Shown here in pieces: positions 26,154-33,692 of a stretch of 64,000 bases of DNA. Source of the DNA: Planktothrix sp. FACHB-1365. GTDB taxonomy: Bacteria; Cyanobacteriota; Cyanobacteriia; Cyanobacteriales; Microcoleaceae. Location of the stretch: NCBI RefSeq assembly GCF_014697575.1, contig NZ_JACJSC010000016.1:61922-125921 (forward strand), given 5' to 3'. The translations under genes and the position numbers were made by a program. Each line of letters begins with the position of its first letter. Positions within the stretch are counted from its first letter, which is position 1. The notes beneath the pieces were generated by a model. That model did not search any database. It saw only the letters and a program-made list of their open reading frames with translations, and was not told the DNA's origin.

Positions 26154-27789
26154 TGAGACTGTAGATGAGCTTGCTGCCTAGCAACGACAGAAACTTGAAG
26201 GCAAGGGTCGGTGCGGGCATGGTGGGCATGGCTCGCAGTGCCGAACGCGCCACATCGGGACGGGCCCCCGGTCCGGTGAGGCGGTACTGAGCCGAACTGA
26301 TGGGCCCGAACATCACCTTACTCCAGGTGGGGAGGTCGCTCACAAAGAGTTGACGCAGAGGCGGCTTGCAGCCGATAACCTCGGCGACGCTCTCAAGGAA
26401 GCGTAGATAGTCCGTGAGAGTCGCGAGTCGCTCGGCATCTGCCACAAAATGTTCACGATCTAGACGCCCATGGGTTTCGATGTCGCGAGTCATGTCGGTG
26501 CTGCTTGGCAACTGCTTGATACCGCTAACGAGCAGCGCGAAGTAGCGTGCCTGCATCTCGGCACAGGGGGGGATGCTACCAATACCAGGTCGCACAAAGC
26601 CGATCCACGCAAGCTCGGTACCAATGGCTGGATCGATCATGCGCTTATAGAGTCCGCGAACGCGCGTACCCATATCGACGAGATCAGGATGGTGTTCAGC
26701 GAAGAATGGAAATTGGGTCTGATAGCCTGTACACAAGACAATGGCATCGCAATCGAAGTGGGTGCCGTCAACAAACTGCACGCGACCCGGCTCGATGCGC
26801 TCGATGCCTGGCTTGTATTCAGTGCCGTGGTGGATCAGAGCCTCAACGAAAGCACTATTCTTGGTGGAGAATCGACGAAACGCCGATAGGCCACGGGCGG
26901 CGTTGATTTCCGCGGCTCGGTGAAGCACCTTGGGATCGTCGTCCGGCCCCATGTAGGCGTCGATCAAACGCAGATTGAGCTTGAACAGCGACGATTCCAT
27001 CACTGGCAGTGGAATTGCGTGGTAACACCGGCTTGAATCCACATCCGTGGGTTGACCGTTGTAATAGCGTGGAATGACGTAGCCCGGCCCTCGGCGCGTT
27101 GAAACTGCCGTCGCTTGGGCAACCTGGGCGATTTGAAGCGCGATGTCGGAACCGCTTTCACCGAGTCCGACGATCAGCACACGGCGGTGGGCGAAGCACT
27201 CTGGCCGCCAGTAGTGAGACGAATGCAGCACATCACCGCCGAAGTCATCGAGTCCGGGCCATGTCGGACTGTTGCCACGTTGGTGGCTGCCGGCACAGAC
27301 AGCAACATGATCCACCTCGAATTCTTGCTCCTGAGCAGGTGGGTGAGGGCTTGACGAGGCCGCTTCGATATAGGCTGGCGGCACTTGGCGGCGGGGTGTC
27401 GCAGTGCCCTCTTGCACGCTCTGTACGCGAACCCGCCAAGTGCCCGTACCCGCGTCGCGGCGGACTGAGGTCACGTGTGTGGAGCAATAAATGTGCGGGA
27501 AAAGCTCGAAGCGCGCAGCGTAACCGTACAGGTATTCAAGGTATTCGGCGCAAGTCCAAACATGGGCCTCGCCCTCCTGACTCGGGTGATCGCCAAAGCT
27601 GGTGAGCAGATTGCTGCTGACGAGCCGCAGGTCGTCGTAATGGTTTGCGAAGACACCGCCGATCATCGACTGTTGCTCGAAGACGAGCACATCATGCCCC
27701 TGCTCAAGCAACTCTTTAGCCGTGACTAATCCTGATGGCCCCGCACCAATGACCGCGATCCGCCGACGCTTGATGTCCATCTTACGCAT
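26119..27789 (-). CDS. FAD/NADPH-dependent monooxygenase (FMO/BVMO type)
   Basis: A 556-residue class B flavin monooxygenase. FAD-binding GAGPSG is at 15-20, the fingerprint FGGDVLHSSHYW (FxGxxxHxxxY/W) at 183-194, and NADPH-binding GLGESG at 208-213, with a later ATG-like CTGYQTQFPFF motif. Such enzymes oxygenate N or S atoms, or insert oxygen next to carbonyls; here N-oxygenation of a guanidine or amine is a reasonable guess. First gene of the four-gene minus-strand operon; GGGAG lies 8-10 bases before the ATG. A second ATG three codons in is possible. It is divergent from the oxygenase gene at 27904. Confidence 0.9.
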   Translation of the reverse strand: MRKMDIKRRRIAVIGAGPSGLVTAKELLEQGHDVLVFEQQSMIGGVFANHYDDLRLVSSNLLTSFGDHPSQEGEAHVWTCAEYLEYLYGYAARFELFPHIYCSTHVTSVRRDAGTGTWRVRVQSVQEGTATPRRQVPPAYIEAASSSPHPPAQEQEFEVDHVAVCAGSHQRGNSPTWPGLDDFGGDVLHSSHYWRPECFAHRRVLIVGLGESGSDIALQIAQVAQATAVSTRRGPGYVIPRYYNGQPTDVDSSRCYHAIPLPVMESSLFKLNLRLIDAYMGPDDDPKVLHRAAEINAARGLSAFRRFSTKNSAFVEALIHHGTEYKPGIERIEPGRVQFVDGTHFDCDAIVLCTGYQTQFPFFAEHHPDLVDMGTRVRGLYKRMIDPAIGTELAWIGFVRPGIGSIPPCAEMQARYFALLVSGIKQLPSSTDMTRDIETHGRLDREHFVADAERLATLTDYLRFLESVAEVIGCKPPLRQLFVSDLPTWSKVMFGPISSAQYRLTGPGARPDVARSALRAMPTMPAPTLAFKFLSLLGSKLIYSLSANEKYRSYGF

Positions 27790-27903
27790 GTTCTATCGAT
27801 CTCCCATTCCACCTTGCTCTTATAACCAACTATTTCTTTGCTATAAATAATATCAGTAGACCGAAAATTTTTACGATCGCACCCTAAAAGTCAATAATTA
27901 AGA
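27790..27903. promoter_or_regulatory. AT-rich divergent promoter region of the G+C-rich island
   Basis: The 114 bases between the divergent monooxygenase and oxygenase genes are AT-rich and contain a HIP1-like ACGATCGCA, unlike the G+C-rich coding regions on both sides. On the minus strand, ATTATTTATAG-type words could be a -10 element for the monooxygenase operon. The region must carry promoters for both directions, but no operator is identifiable. Confidence 0.5.
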
Positions 27904-28695
27904 ATGATTCAATCCATTGTGGACTTACACCGTTATCCCATCCTGGACACGCAGGCCGGGGGCGGTCGCTCAGTGGTAGAGGCCTGTCATCGCCAGTTTC
28001 GTGAGACTGGCCTGTGTATGTTGCCCGGTTTCTTGCAGCCCGAAGCCCTCTCAACTATGGTCGGCGAAGCACAGCGACTCTCCGGCGAGGCCCACATCAC
28101 CGAGCAATACGGAGGCTCAGACACCTCGACGGATCCGCGGGCGACCCATGCCAAATTCGGTGCTGTCGCCTATGACCGGCTGGCGGACGACTCGCTGCTC
28201 CGGGCACTCTATGAATGGGACGGCCTCACGAGCCTAGTAGAGGCGATCGTGAACCAGCCCCTCAATCGCACCGCTGATCCGCTGGTGTCTTGCACCTTGT
28301 CCTATTTCTCTCAGGGGGACGAACTGGGCTGGCACTACGACTCCAACGAGGCGACTGTATCGCTGCTGCTGCAAGCAGCGGACGAAGGAGGTGCTTTTGA
28401 ATTCGTGCCGAGAACCCGCGGTCACGGAGTCGATGCCAAGGAGCGGGAACAAGCCGTGTTGGATGGGCAGGCTGAACATCTGATTAGCCCTGATCTCACA
28501 GCTGGCACTCTCTCAATCTTCAACGGTAACCAGGCCCTACATCGAGTGTCGCCCAATACCGGCAAACGCCAACGAATTGTAGCCCTGCTCAATTATGCAG
28601 CCGAAGCTGATTATGTCTTTAACGAGCAGGTTCATATGCGATTTTTCGGCCGAACAAGCCCAAGCATGAGGAAACAAACTAGACGAATACCGTGA
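27904..28695 (+). CDS. Fe(II)/2-oxoglutarate oxygenase of the HalD/BesD-like family
   Basis: A 263-residue non-haem iron oxygenase. The iron triad is His144-x-Asp146 (GWHYDSNEA) and His213 (ALHRVSP), and Arg222/224 (KRQRIVALLNY) should hold 2-oxoglutarate. The layout GWHYDxN...GGAFEFVPRTR...GTLSIFNGNQALHRV resembles the BesD/HalD group of free-amino-acid radical halogenases, but those have Gly in place of the Asp, so this member should hydroxylate (or desaturate/cyclise) instead of halogenating. The substrate may be a basic amino acid or its guanidino derivative. Alone on the plus strand, convergent with the MBL hydrolase gene. Confidence 0.85.
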   Translation: MIQSIVDLHRYPILDTQAGGGRSVVEACHRQFRETGLCMLPGFLQPEALSTMVGEAQRLSGEAHITEQYGGSDTSTDPRATHAKFGAVAYDRLADDSLLRALYEWDGLTSLVEAIVNQPLNRTADPLVSCTLSYFSQGDELGWHYDSNEATVSLLLQAADEGGAFEFVPRTRGHGVDAKEREQAVLDGQAEHLISPDLTAGTLSIFNGNQALHRVSPNTGKRQRIVALLNYAAEADYVFNEQVHMRFFGRTSPSMRKQTRRIP

Positions 28696-28833
28696 CACAG
28701 GAAATACACGGGATACTTAATAGCCTCGTCTCTTTAGAGCGCAGAGTGTCAATCATAGCAACGTATCCAGGTTATAGCTTGACATTTGCGGCACCCAATG
28801 CCGTTCCGACGACGTGGATTTTGACCACGAAGC

Positions 28834-29550
28834 TCAGCCGAGTTCTATGCTATCGCCCGGGCAAAGCTCGCGAACCTCGATCGAGCCAAGGCCTTTATTA
28901 GTCAGTCGTTCAGCCAACGCATTAGGTCTGCCGATCAACCCTGGGAAGATACCAAAGTGCATAGGAATGACTACCTGTGGCTGAAGCAACTCAACCGCCT
29001 TCACCGCTTCTTTCGGGGACATGGTGTACTTGTCACCAATCGGAAGCATCACCACAGTCGGTTCGTACAGTTCGCGGATGAGCGCCATGTCACCAAACAC
29101 ATTGGTATCACCCGCGTGATATACGACCGTGCCGTCCGAGAAGGTCAGAACATAGCCCACCGCCTCGCCGCCGTAGATGATGCTACCGTCGTCATCCTGG
29201 ATACCACAACTGTGGTCTGCGTGAACCATGGTCAGACGCACGCCGTGGTGCTCCACCGTACCGCCTTTGTTCATGGTCGTGAGGTTCTCGACACCCTTGC
29301 GCTCCAGCCATTTGCATAGTTCAAAGATACCGACCACGATCGGTTTGTGTTCGCGGGCCAGTGGTACTGCGTCGGCGATATGATCGAAGTGTCCGTGGGT
29401 AATGGCCATGATGTCGATGTTTGCGAAGGATTTTCGATCATCGGGACAAGCCGGATTACCGGCAATCCAGGGATCGATGAGCAGGTGCTTGCCCTCCGGA
29501 GTCTGGATAGAAAACGTGGCATGGCCGAGCCAGGTTGCCGTGATGGTCAT
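28834..29550 (-). CDS. MBL-fold metal-dependent hydrolase (UPF0173 type)
   Basis: A 238-residue metallo-beta-lactamase-fold hydrolase. It begins MTITATWLGHATFSIQTPEG and has the zinc motif THGHFDHIADA (HxHxDH), the ADHSCG segment, GDTNVFGDM and a terminal MHFGIFP. UPF0173 members are widespread and of uncertain substrate. In the island it could open a lactone or cyclic guanidine, or remove a toxic by-product. It is G+C-rich like its neighbours, convergent with the oxygenase gene and divergent from the reductase-like gene. Confidence 0.9.
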   Translation of the reverse strand: MTITATWLGHATFSIQTPEGKHLLIDPWIAGNPACPDDRKSFANIDIMAITHGHFDHIADAVPLAREHKPIVVGIFELCKWLERKGVENLTTMNKGGTVEHHGVRLTMVHADHSCGIQDDDGSIIYGGEAVGYVLTFSDGTVVYHAGDTNVFGDMALIRELYEPTVVMLPIGDKYTMSPKEAVKAVELLQPQVVIPMHFGIFPGLIGRPNALAERLTNKGLGSIEVRELCPGDSIELG

Positions 29551-29757
29551 GCTTGTTCACCTCGATTCAAACGAATTGATTCAGGGCGCATGGTGCGTGT
29601 CAGGGATAGGTGCAATCGTATCATGAAGAGCCGCTGAGTCCACAAGACACCCGCGTTCAAACTCGCCGTGGGGAGATTGACTCTTTCCCAAAGGTCGCGT
29701 AAAAAGAAATCGGTAAGCGCCGACGCTCAAAACGCACCCGATCCGAAAGAAATTATT

Positions 29758-30573
29758 ATGCAGATAACCACTTTACAAAACAAAACCGTCGCTCCCCTTG
29801 GTTTGGCCAGCGTCCCCGACAAGGACATGGATCCGCGCTGTCCGGGCCGAGCCGCCGCCGCTGGCATCGATTATTTCTTCTTCTACAATCTGTCTTACAC
29901 CTCGATGATCGACGGCTTAAAACCCCTGCTGGCTGAACGGCGGGACACCATCGCCGTAGCCACTGGCAGCCTCAGTCGTGGCCGGAGCGACCTGCGCAGC
30001 TACCTCGATCAAGTACGTATTACACTCGATACCGAGGTGATAGACGTGTTCTATGCCGAGTGGATCCGACCGGACGATGACATGGATCAAGTCCTCGGTG
30101 AGGTCTTGGACGAACTGCACAGATGGAAAGAGCAAGGCATCATCCGTTACGTCGGTGCCTCTGTGCACAACCGCCCCCTCGCCCTCGCGCTATTGGCAAG
30201 CCGCAAGGTCGAGGTATTGATGCACCGTTACAATATGGCTCACCGGGGAGCGGAAGAAGCCGTCTTGCCTACCGCCCTCCAACTGGACGTGCCAGTGATC
30301 GCTTATACCTGCACCCGATGGGGTTCCTTGCTCCAGGGTCACGATGCTTGGACTGGAGACATCCCCGCCGCGTCGGACTGTTACCGCTATTCTCTCGACC
30401 ACCCAGCCATCCACCTAGCCCTGACCGCGCCGGCGACGCTGGAAGAACTCGAGCAAAACCTAGACATCCTTCACAACCAGAGCTTAGACCCCACTACCAA
30501 ACGTCGCTGGGAGGAGTACGGGACTCTGATCTACGGCGACGGTCGCGATGCCTTCGAGACAAAGTGGCTCTAG
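29758..30573 (+). CDS. Aldo/keto-reductase-fold protein lacking the catalytic tetrad
   Basis: A 271-residue protein with AKR-fold features: AAAAGIDYFFFYNLSYTS, LDTEVIDVFYAEWIRPDD, GIIRYVGASVHN and VLMHRYNMAHR. The usual tetrad Asp-Tyr-Lys-His is not in place: the FDTS motif reads FFYNLS, the Lys of the TK motif reads ATGS, and the His strand reads FYAEWI. It may be a non-reductive relative or a pseudoenzyme. I chose the ATG at 29758, preceded by GAAAGAAATT; an in-frame ATG at 29668 would add 30 low-complexity residues. The stop codon abuts a transposon end, so the original C-terminus may be trimmed. Confidence 0.78.
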   Translation: MQITTLQNKTVAPLGLASVPDKDMDPRCPGRAAAAGIDYFFFYNLSYTSMIDGLKPLLAERRDTIAVATGSLSRGRSDLRSYLDQVRITLDTEVIDVFYAEWIRPDDDMDQVLGEVLDELHRWKEQGIIRYVGASVHNRPLALALLASRKVEVLMHRYNMAHRGAEEAVLPTALQLDVPVIAYTCTRWGSLLQGHDAWTGDIPAASDCYRYSLDHPAIHLALTAPATLEELEQNLDILHNQSLDPTTKRRWEEYGTLIYGDGRDAFETKWL

Positions 30574-30836
30574 GGCGTGTCATCAAATAGGTGCGACCTA
30601 GTTTAGAATCAGTAGACTCAGTGAATTAAGTCAATCGATAGGAGTGCTATTATGACGCGCCGATATGCCTTGCGCGACGACCAGTGGGAGAATCAAAGAC
30701 TTATTGCCGGGGCGATAGGAAACTGTCGGGGTGACAGCTAAAAACAATCGATTATTTGTCGAAGCCTTATTGTACCGTTATCGAGCAGGCATCCCTTGGC
30801 GGGACTTACCCGAAGGATTTGGAGATTTTGGTTCTT
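30574..30836 (+). mobile_element. Decayed IS5-like transposase gene, 5' fragment
   Basis: A terminal-repeat-like GGCGTGTCATCAAATA follows the AKR-like stop codon, and an ATG at 30652 opens a transposase N-terminus (MTRRYALRDDQWE) of the IS5/IS1031 type. The frame breaks near 30690 and resumes at about 30731 (VTAKNNRLFVEALLYRYRAG, IPWRDLPEGFGDF), then ends abruptly. It is a remnant marking the right border of the G+C-rich island. Confidence 0.8.
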
Positions 30837-30975
30837 CCGTACTTGCAGTTCGCAAACTTTCACTGTTTCTCGTAAGGCGGATAAATGGTTTGTTTCTTTC
30901 GTTTTGGATGCCGAAAAAGTTACTCCAATTTATCACCCAATCGAACGAGTTGGAGTTAATTTAGGTATTTTAGTG
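30837..30975 (+). mobile_element. IS200/IS605 TnpB (OrfB) fragment
   Basis: About 45 codons match the central TnpB region: RTCSSQTFTVSRKADKWFVS, followed by YHPIERVGVNLGI, the start of the RuvC-like domain where the catalytic Asp would stand (here Asn: GVNLGI). It is joined on the left to the IS5-like remnant and on the right, in frame, to the SGNH-like gene. There are no element ends. Confidence 0.75.
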
Positions 30976-31005
30976 AGATTTGGAGCAGTTTTTTGGGGCA
31001 GTAGG

Positions 31006-32127
31006 ATGAGTCAATCGACGATCAACTGGAAACAGGGCTTTCAGCTTCAAGGGTATCATATCGAGAAACAGAATATTCGTGTTCTACTTATTGGGGATAG
31101 TGTTATCGCTGGAACGAAATTCATTCAGTGTTTTCATCGACACATCCACATCAAAGAGGCTGGCGGTGAGAAGAAGTTCGAGATAGTCAAGCAAATTACT
31201 ACGGAAGCAATGGGCTGGAAGTTCCTATTATTCCTCACAGATGAACTCTCTATCGATGTTGATTTCATATTTATATTTCTTCATGCTGCGGAAACAATAG
31301 CAAAACCATCTGAGTTTAGGCATGTGTATGCGTTATTCAGTTACCTCCATGCTTATGCTAGTGATGGTAAGATGCCCCATGTAGTTATCTTCCGAACCCC
31401 AACAGGCAGTAGCTACGGTGAGTTTAAGCGTGAATTATGCCAGCTTGAAGCCAGGGTTCACCAAGAGCTAGGAGCTTCTCTTGTTGAAATTTATTCTCCT
31501 CAGACAGACCTGCGGGAAGATGAAACCCATTACACACAAGAAGGTATATTGAATCTGTCAAAGAGCATCTCAGAACTTTGTGATCAGCTGCAGAGAGTTC
31601 AGGTGTTTAATGAAGCGGGCGACTTGAAAGGTTTTCTCAGCAACTCGTTGAAGTTCAACGTACTAAGGAAAAAGACGGCAAGGTCTGGTTCTTCTGAGGA
31701 CATTTGTCGCTTAATACTAGAGCCATCTTTCCGAGATGTAGAGTATTTGTTTCCTCATGAATCCATTCAGGTAACAGGGGTTGGGAAGGAGGTTCTTTGC
31801 TTATGTTTCATTGGTCCTTATTCTGGGGTTATAGCTGTTCGCACAGTTTCGGATTCTCATGCAATCACGCTTTCAGACTCATGGTGCACTGTCTCCCGTC
31901 CGTATGTTGTATCTCTCTGTTGTTCTGAGGAGAGTGTAGAGCATCTCTTGGAGATTACACTGACTGACAAAATACCCAAAGTGCAAAAGTACACATTGTC
32001 TGAACGCTTCGATCATGAGCCATTGATCGACCAAAGCAAGAAGTCATTCGAGTTCGAGATTTCTAACTACAGATATGCTGGACCTACGTTGTTCCCATTT
32101 GTGGCTTTTTGTATTATCGATTATTGA
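31006..32127 (+). CDS. SGNH/GDSL hydrolase-like protein
   Basis: A 373-residue protein with an SGNH-like N-terminal domain: IRVLLIGDSVIAG (block I, nucleophile Ser), VDFIFIFLHAAE in the region of the later blocks, and DETHYTQEG, which matches the terminal DxxH block V. The C-terminal ~170 residues are beta-rich and unrecognised. There is no signal peptide. The reading frame is continuous with the TnpB fragment upstream, so translation could begin as early as 30796, but homology starts around MSQSTINW, and I take the ATG at 31006. Its composition is intermediate, neither island-like nor fully AT-rich. Confidence 0.6.
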   Translation: MSQSTINWKQGFQLQGYHIEKQNIRVLLIGDSVIAGTKFIQCFHRHIHIKEAGGEKKFEIVKQITTEAMGWKFLLFLTDELSIDVDFIFIFLHAAETIAKPSEFRHVYALFSYLHAYASDGKMPHVVIFRTPTGSSYGEFKRELCQLEARVHQELGASLVEIYSPQTDLREDETHYTQEGILNLSKSISELCDQLQRVQVFNEAGDLKGFLSNSLKFNVLRKKTARSGSSEDICRLILEPSFRDVEYLFPHESIQVTGVGKEVLCLCFIGPYSGVIAVRTVSDSHAITLSDSWCTVSRPYVVSLCCSEESVEHLLEITLTDKIPKVQKYTLSERFDHEPLIDQSKKSFEFEISNYRYAGPTLFPFVAFCIIDY

Positions 32128-32240
32128 AGCTATTCGGCGGCGAGATGATACGGTACTCGACAAGAGATTTTCCTCAAAAATTGAACTTGTCCGCCGTCAA
32201 TAAGCGCGGTAATGAACATCGAGTGATTAGAGGAATTGGT

Positions 32241-32420
32241 TTAATAAGCTGTATTTATCTGAAACAGGATAAATGCAATTAAAAAGAAACTAGCGATCGC
32301 TAACCCTGCTGTATTTAATTCACTCGCGATCGCTAATATTAATGTTAAGCTAATACCCAGAAAAAAGAGATTAGCTCCGATTAAAAGTTGACAAGGAAGT
32401 GAAGCTCGTTTCCAATTCAT
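32241..32420 (-). CDS. Possible small membrane protein, 59 aa
   Basis: A short frame beginning MNWKRASLPCQLLIGANLFF encodes two hydrophobic segments (LLIGANLFFLGISLTLILAIA and AGLAIASFFLIAFILF) separated by a short polar turn, as in small holin-like or phage-shock-type membrane peptides. Two GCGATCGC sites lie in the coding sequence. The two clean TM segments make it plausible, but length and lack of family keep confidence low. Confidence 0.4.
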   Translation of the reverse strand: MNWKRASLPCQLLIGANLFFLGISLTLILAIASELNTAGLAIASFFLIAFILFQINTAY

Positions 32421-32425
32421 CGCTC

Positions 32426-32518
32426 TTATTGATTCTCCGAGGATTTTTGAACTTGCTGACGATACTGAGTAATCTTATTAACCGCTTGTTGGTCAGCTTG
32501 ATCAATATTGAGAGACAT
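32426..32518 (-). CDS. Possible 30-aa peptide gene
   Basis: A short minus-strand frame (MSLNIDQADQQAVNKITQ...) lies just upstream of the 59-aa frame, with AAAAGATGT around its ATG. It is polar and helical. It overlaps the end of the GH19 remnant by 17 bases. Support is weak: no ribosome-binding site beyond AAAAG and no recognisable family. Confidence 0.2.
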   Translation of the reverse strand: MSLNIDQADQQAVNKITQYRQQVQKSSENQ

Positions 32519-32787
32519 CTTTTATCCCCGTAAATACACCCCATTTCATTCCATGAATTAGGATAAAAAGTGCGATATCAGGACGCATAACCAGATCAGG
32601 ATCATTCACTAAATCTAGCCCTAACACATCTGAATATTTCCGATAATTGTAATTCCAAGTGAGTTGTACATAACCCCGTCCGTCCATAGTAGGGATAATA
32701 AGGTAAAGTTTTGCGGTCATTTTACCCTTCAATTTCACCCAAATAATAGGATTCTTTTACGGGTTGGAAACTATCATTTGAATTTCT
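32502..32787 (-). pseudogene. GH19 chitinase/endolysin-like remnant
   Basis: Two frames carry consecutive pieces of a GH19-type domain: NDSFQPVKESYYLGEIEG, then TLPYYPYYGR in the same frame after an in-frame TAA, then, after a frameshift, GRGYVQLTWNYNYRKYS and LVNDPDLVMRPDIALFILIHGMKWGVFTG. The GRGYVQLT...NYRKY and PDLVMRPDIALFIL motifs are characteristic of GH19. The N-terminal part with the catalytic Glu residues is missing. It is a decayed fragment. Confidence 0.75.
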
Positions 32788-32884
32788 GCACAGAAGAGTT
32801 GATCTTCAACTAACACGCCAGAGGTAATATTATCAAACGGAGGCACCACAAGTAGCGGATGCAATTCTCGATCCCTCGGCGCAA

Positions 32885-33649
32885 TTACCAGAACTGAACT
32901 ATTACATCCAGATTGAATTCGTAGGACTCTTTTTTGATTTGCTCAAATTGAGCCTTCAGGTCGGCGTTCATCGCAATATTTTGAGGAAGATTTAGGGAAA
33001 ATACTATTTTCAAATTTTTTTCAGACTCCTTGGTCAGACTCACGGAAAAGTTTTCTGTTTCTATTGGAATTCCTGCCTCGCGGAGATCGAGGAAAGAGTT
33101 CAGATGAGCGTCCGTGAGCCACTGGTGCTTGCTCAGGTAAGCTCTGGCTGCATCCAGCTTTGGCTCTCCCTCGCCGTATTCCCGCTCCAAGCTTACTGCT
33201 TTCTTCATGCGCTCCCAGGCACGACGTCTGCCCTCTCCCCCGCCCCCACCATAGGGAGTATTTAGATTGCCAGAGAAAATAGTCTGACTTTCGGCAGTTT
33301 GTATCTCCATCTGTTTCACAGAAACCTTTCGCGCCGCAAGCAGGCCGCAGAGAGTTGCGAAATGAACGCACTTCGCTTGGGCAAAGGCATAGGAAGCGTC
33401 AAGAGCGTCCGCATAGTTTGAAGGGTCATAAGGACTCTGGATCAGCACGCTTCCAGGGTTAAGAAGTCCACTCCCCCTTAGTTTTTCAACAAGGGGACTG
33501 TTCTCTGTAGTGGAAGCCTCTAATAGTGAGACTTGTTCTTTTCGGAAAAGCTCAGAACCTTCTAATTCGAGATCCTTCAAGTCAACACGGGAAAACACCA
33601 TAATGACTCGGCGCTTCTCAGGCTCTTGCGGAAGGGAGTTGTAACCCAT
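32885..33649 (-). CDS. Unknown protein, third gene of GTPase unit, 254 aa
   Basis: I recognise no family. The protein is soluble, begins MGYNSLPQEPEKRRVIMVFSRVDLKDLELEG, has an Ala-rich helical middle (YADALDASYAFAQAKCVHFATLCGLLAARK), a Gly-run (GGGGGEGRRR) near residue 135 and a beta-rich C-terminus (NFSVSLTKESEKNLKIVFSL). The central helices could be a binding platform. It follows the 277-aa membrane protein by 43 bases with GGAGAAAA before the ATG, so it is probably co-transcribed with it and the GTPase. Its codon and base composition are less AT-rich than its surroundings. Confidence 0.6.
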   Translation of the reverse strand: MGYNSLPQEPEKRRVIMVFSRVDLKDLELEGSELFRKEQVSLLEASTTENSPLVEKLRGSGLLNPGSVLIQSPYDPSNYADALDASYAFAQAKCVHFATLCGLLAARKVSVKQMEIQTAESQTIFSGNLNTPYGGGGGEGRRRAWERMKKAVSLEREYGEGEPKLDAARAYLSKHQWLTDAHLNSFLDLREAGIPIETENFSVSLTKESEKNLKIVFSLNLPQNIAMNADLKAQFEQIKKESYEFNLDVIVQFW

Positions 33650-33692
33650 TTTTTCTCCTTTGACTCTATTTCTTGAATCGGCTAGCTATCTT

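Noticed and set aside
22429..30573. Saxitoxin, cylindrospermopsin or guanitoxin cluster
   Set aside because: An amidinotransferase is shared with the first two, but the PKS/NRPS, sulfotransferase and other diagnostic genes are absent. Guanitoxin-type PLP enzymes and kinase are also absent.
22700..30600. Many long frames on the strands opposite the island genes
   Set aside because: G+C-rich DNA leaves antisense frames open. These frames have no recognisable domains and overlap genes with clear catalytic motifs.
30796..31005. Extended N-terminus of the SGNH-like protein
   Set aside because: This part is a TnpB fragment and an out-of-frame IS5-like remnant, so it is unlikely to be a native part of the hydrolase.
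32754..32940. A ~58-codon open frame overlapping the end of the 254-aa gene (contains RDRELHPLLVVPPFDNITSG)
   Set aside because: It looks protein-like but has no start codon at its head and overlaps a better-supported gene. It may be a fragment of a lost gene.
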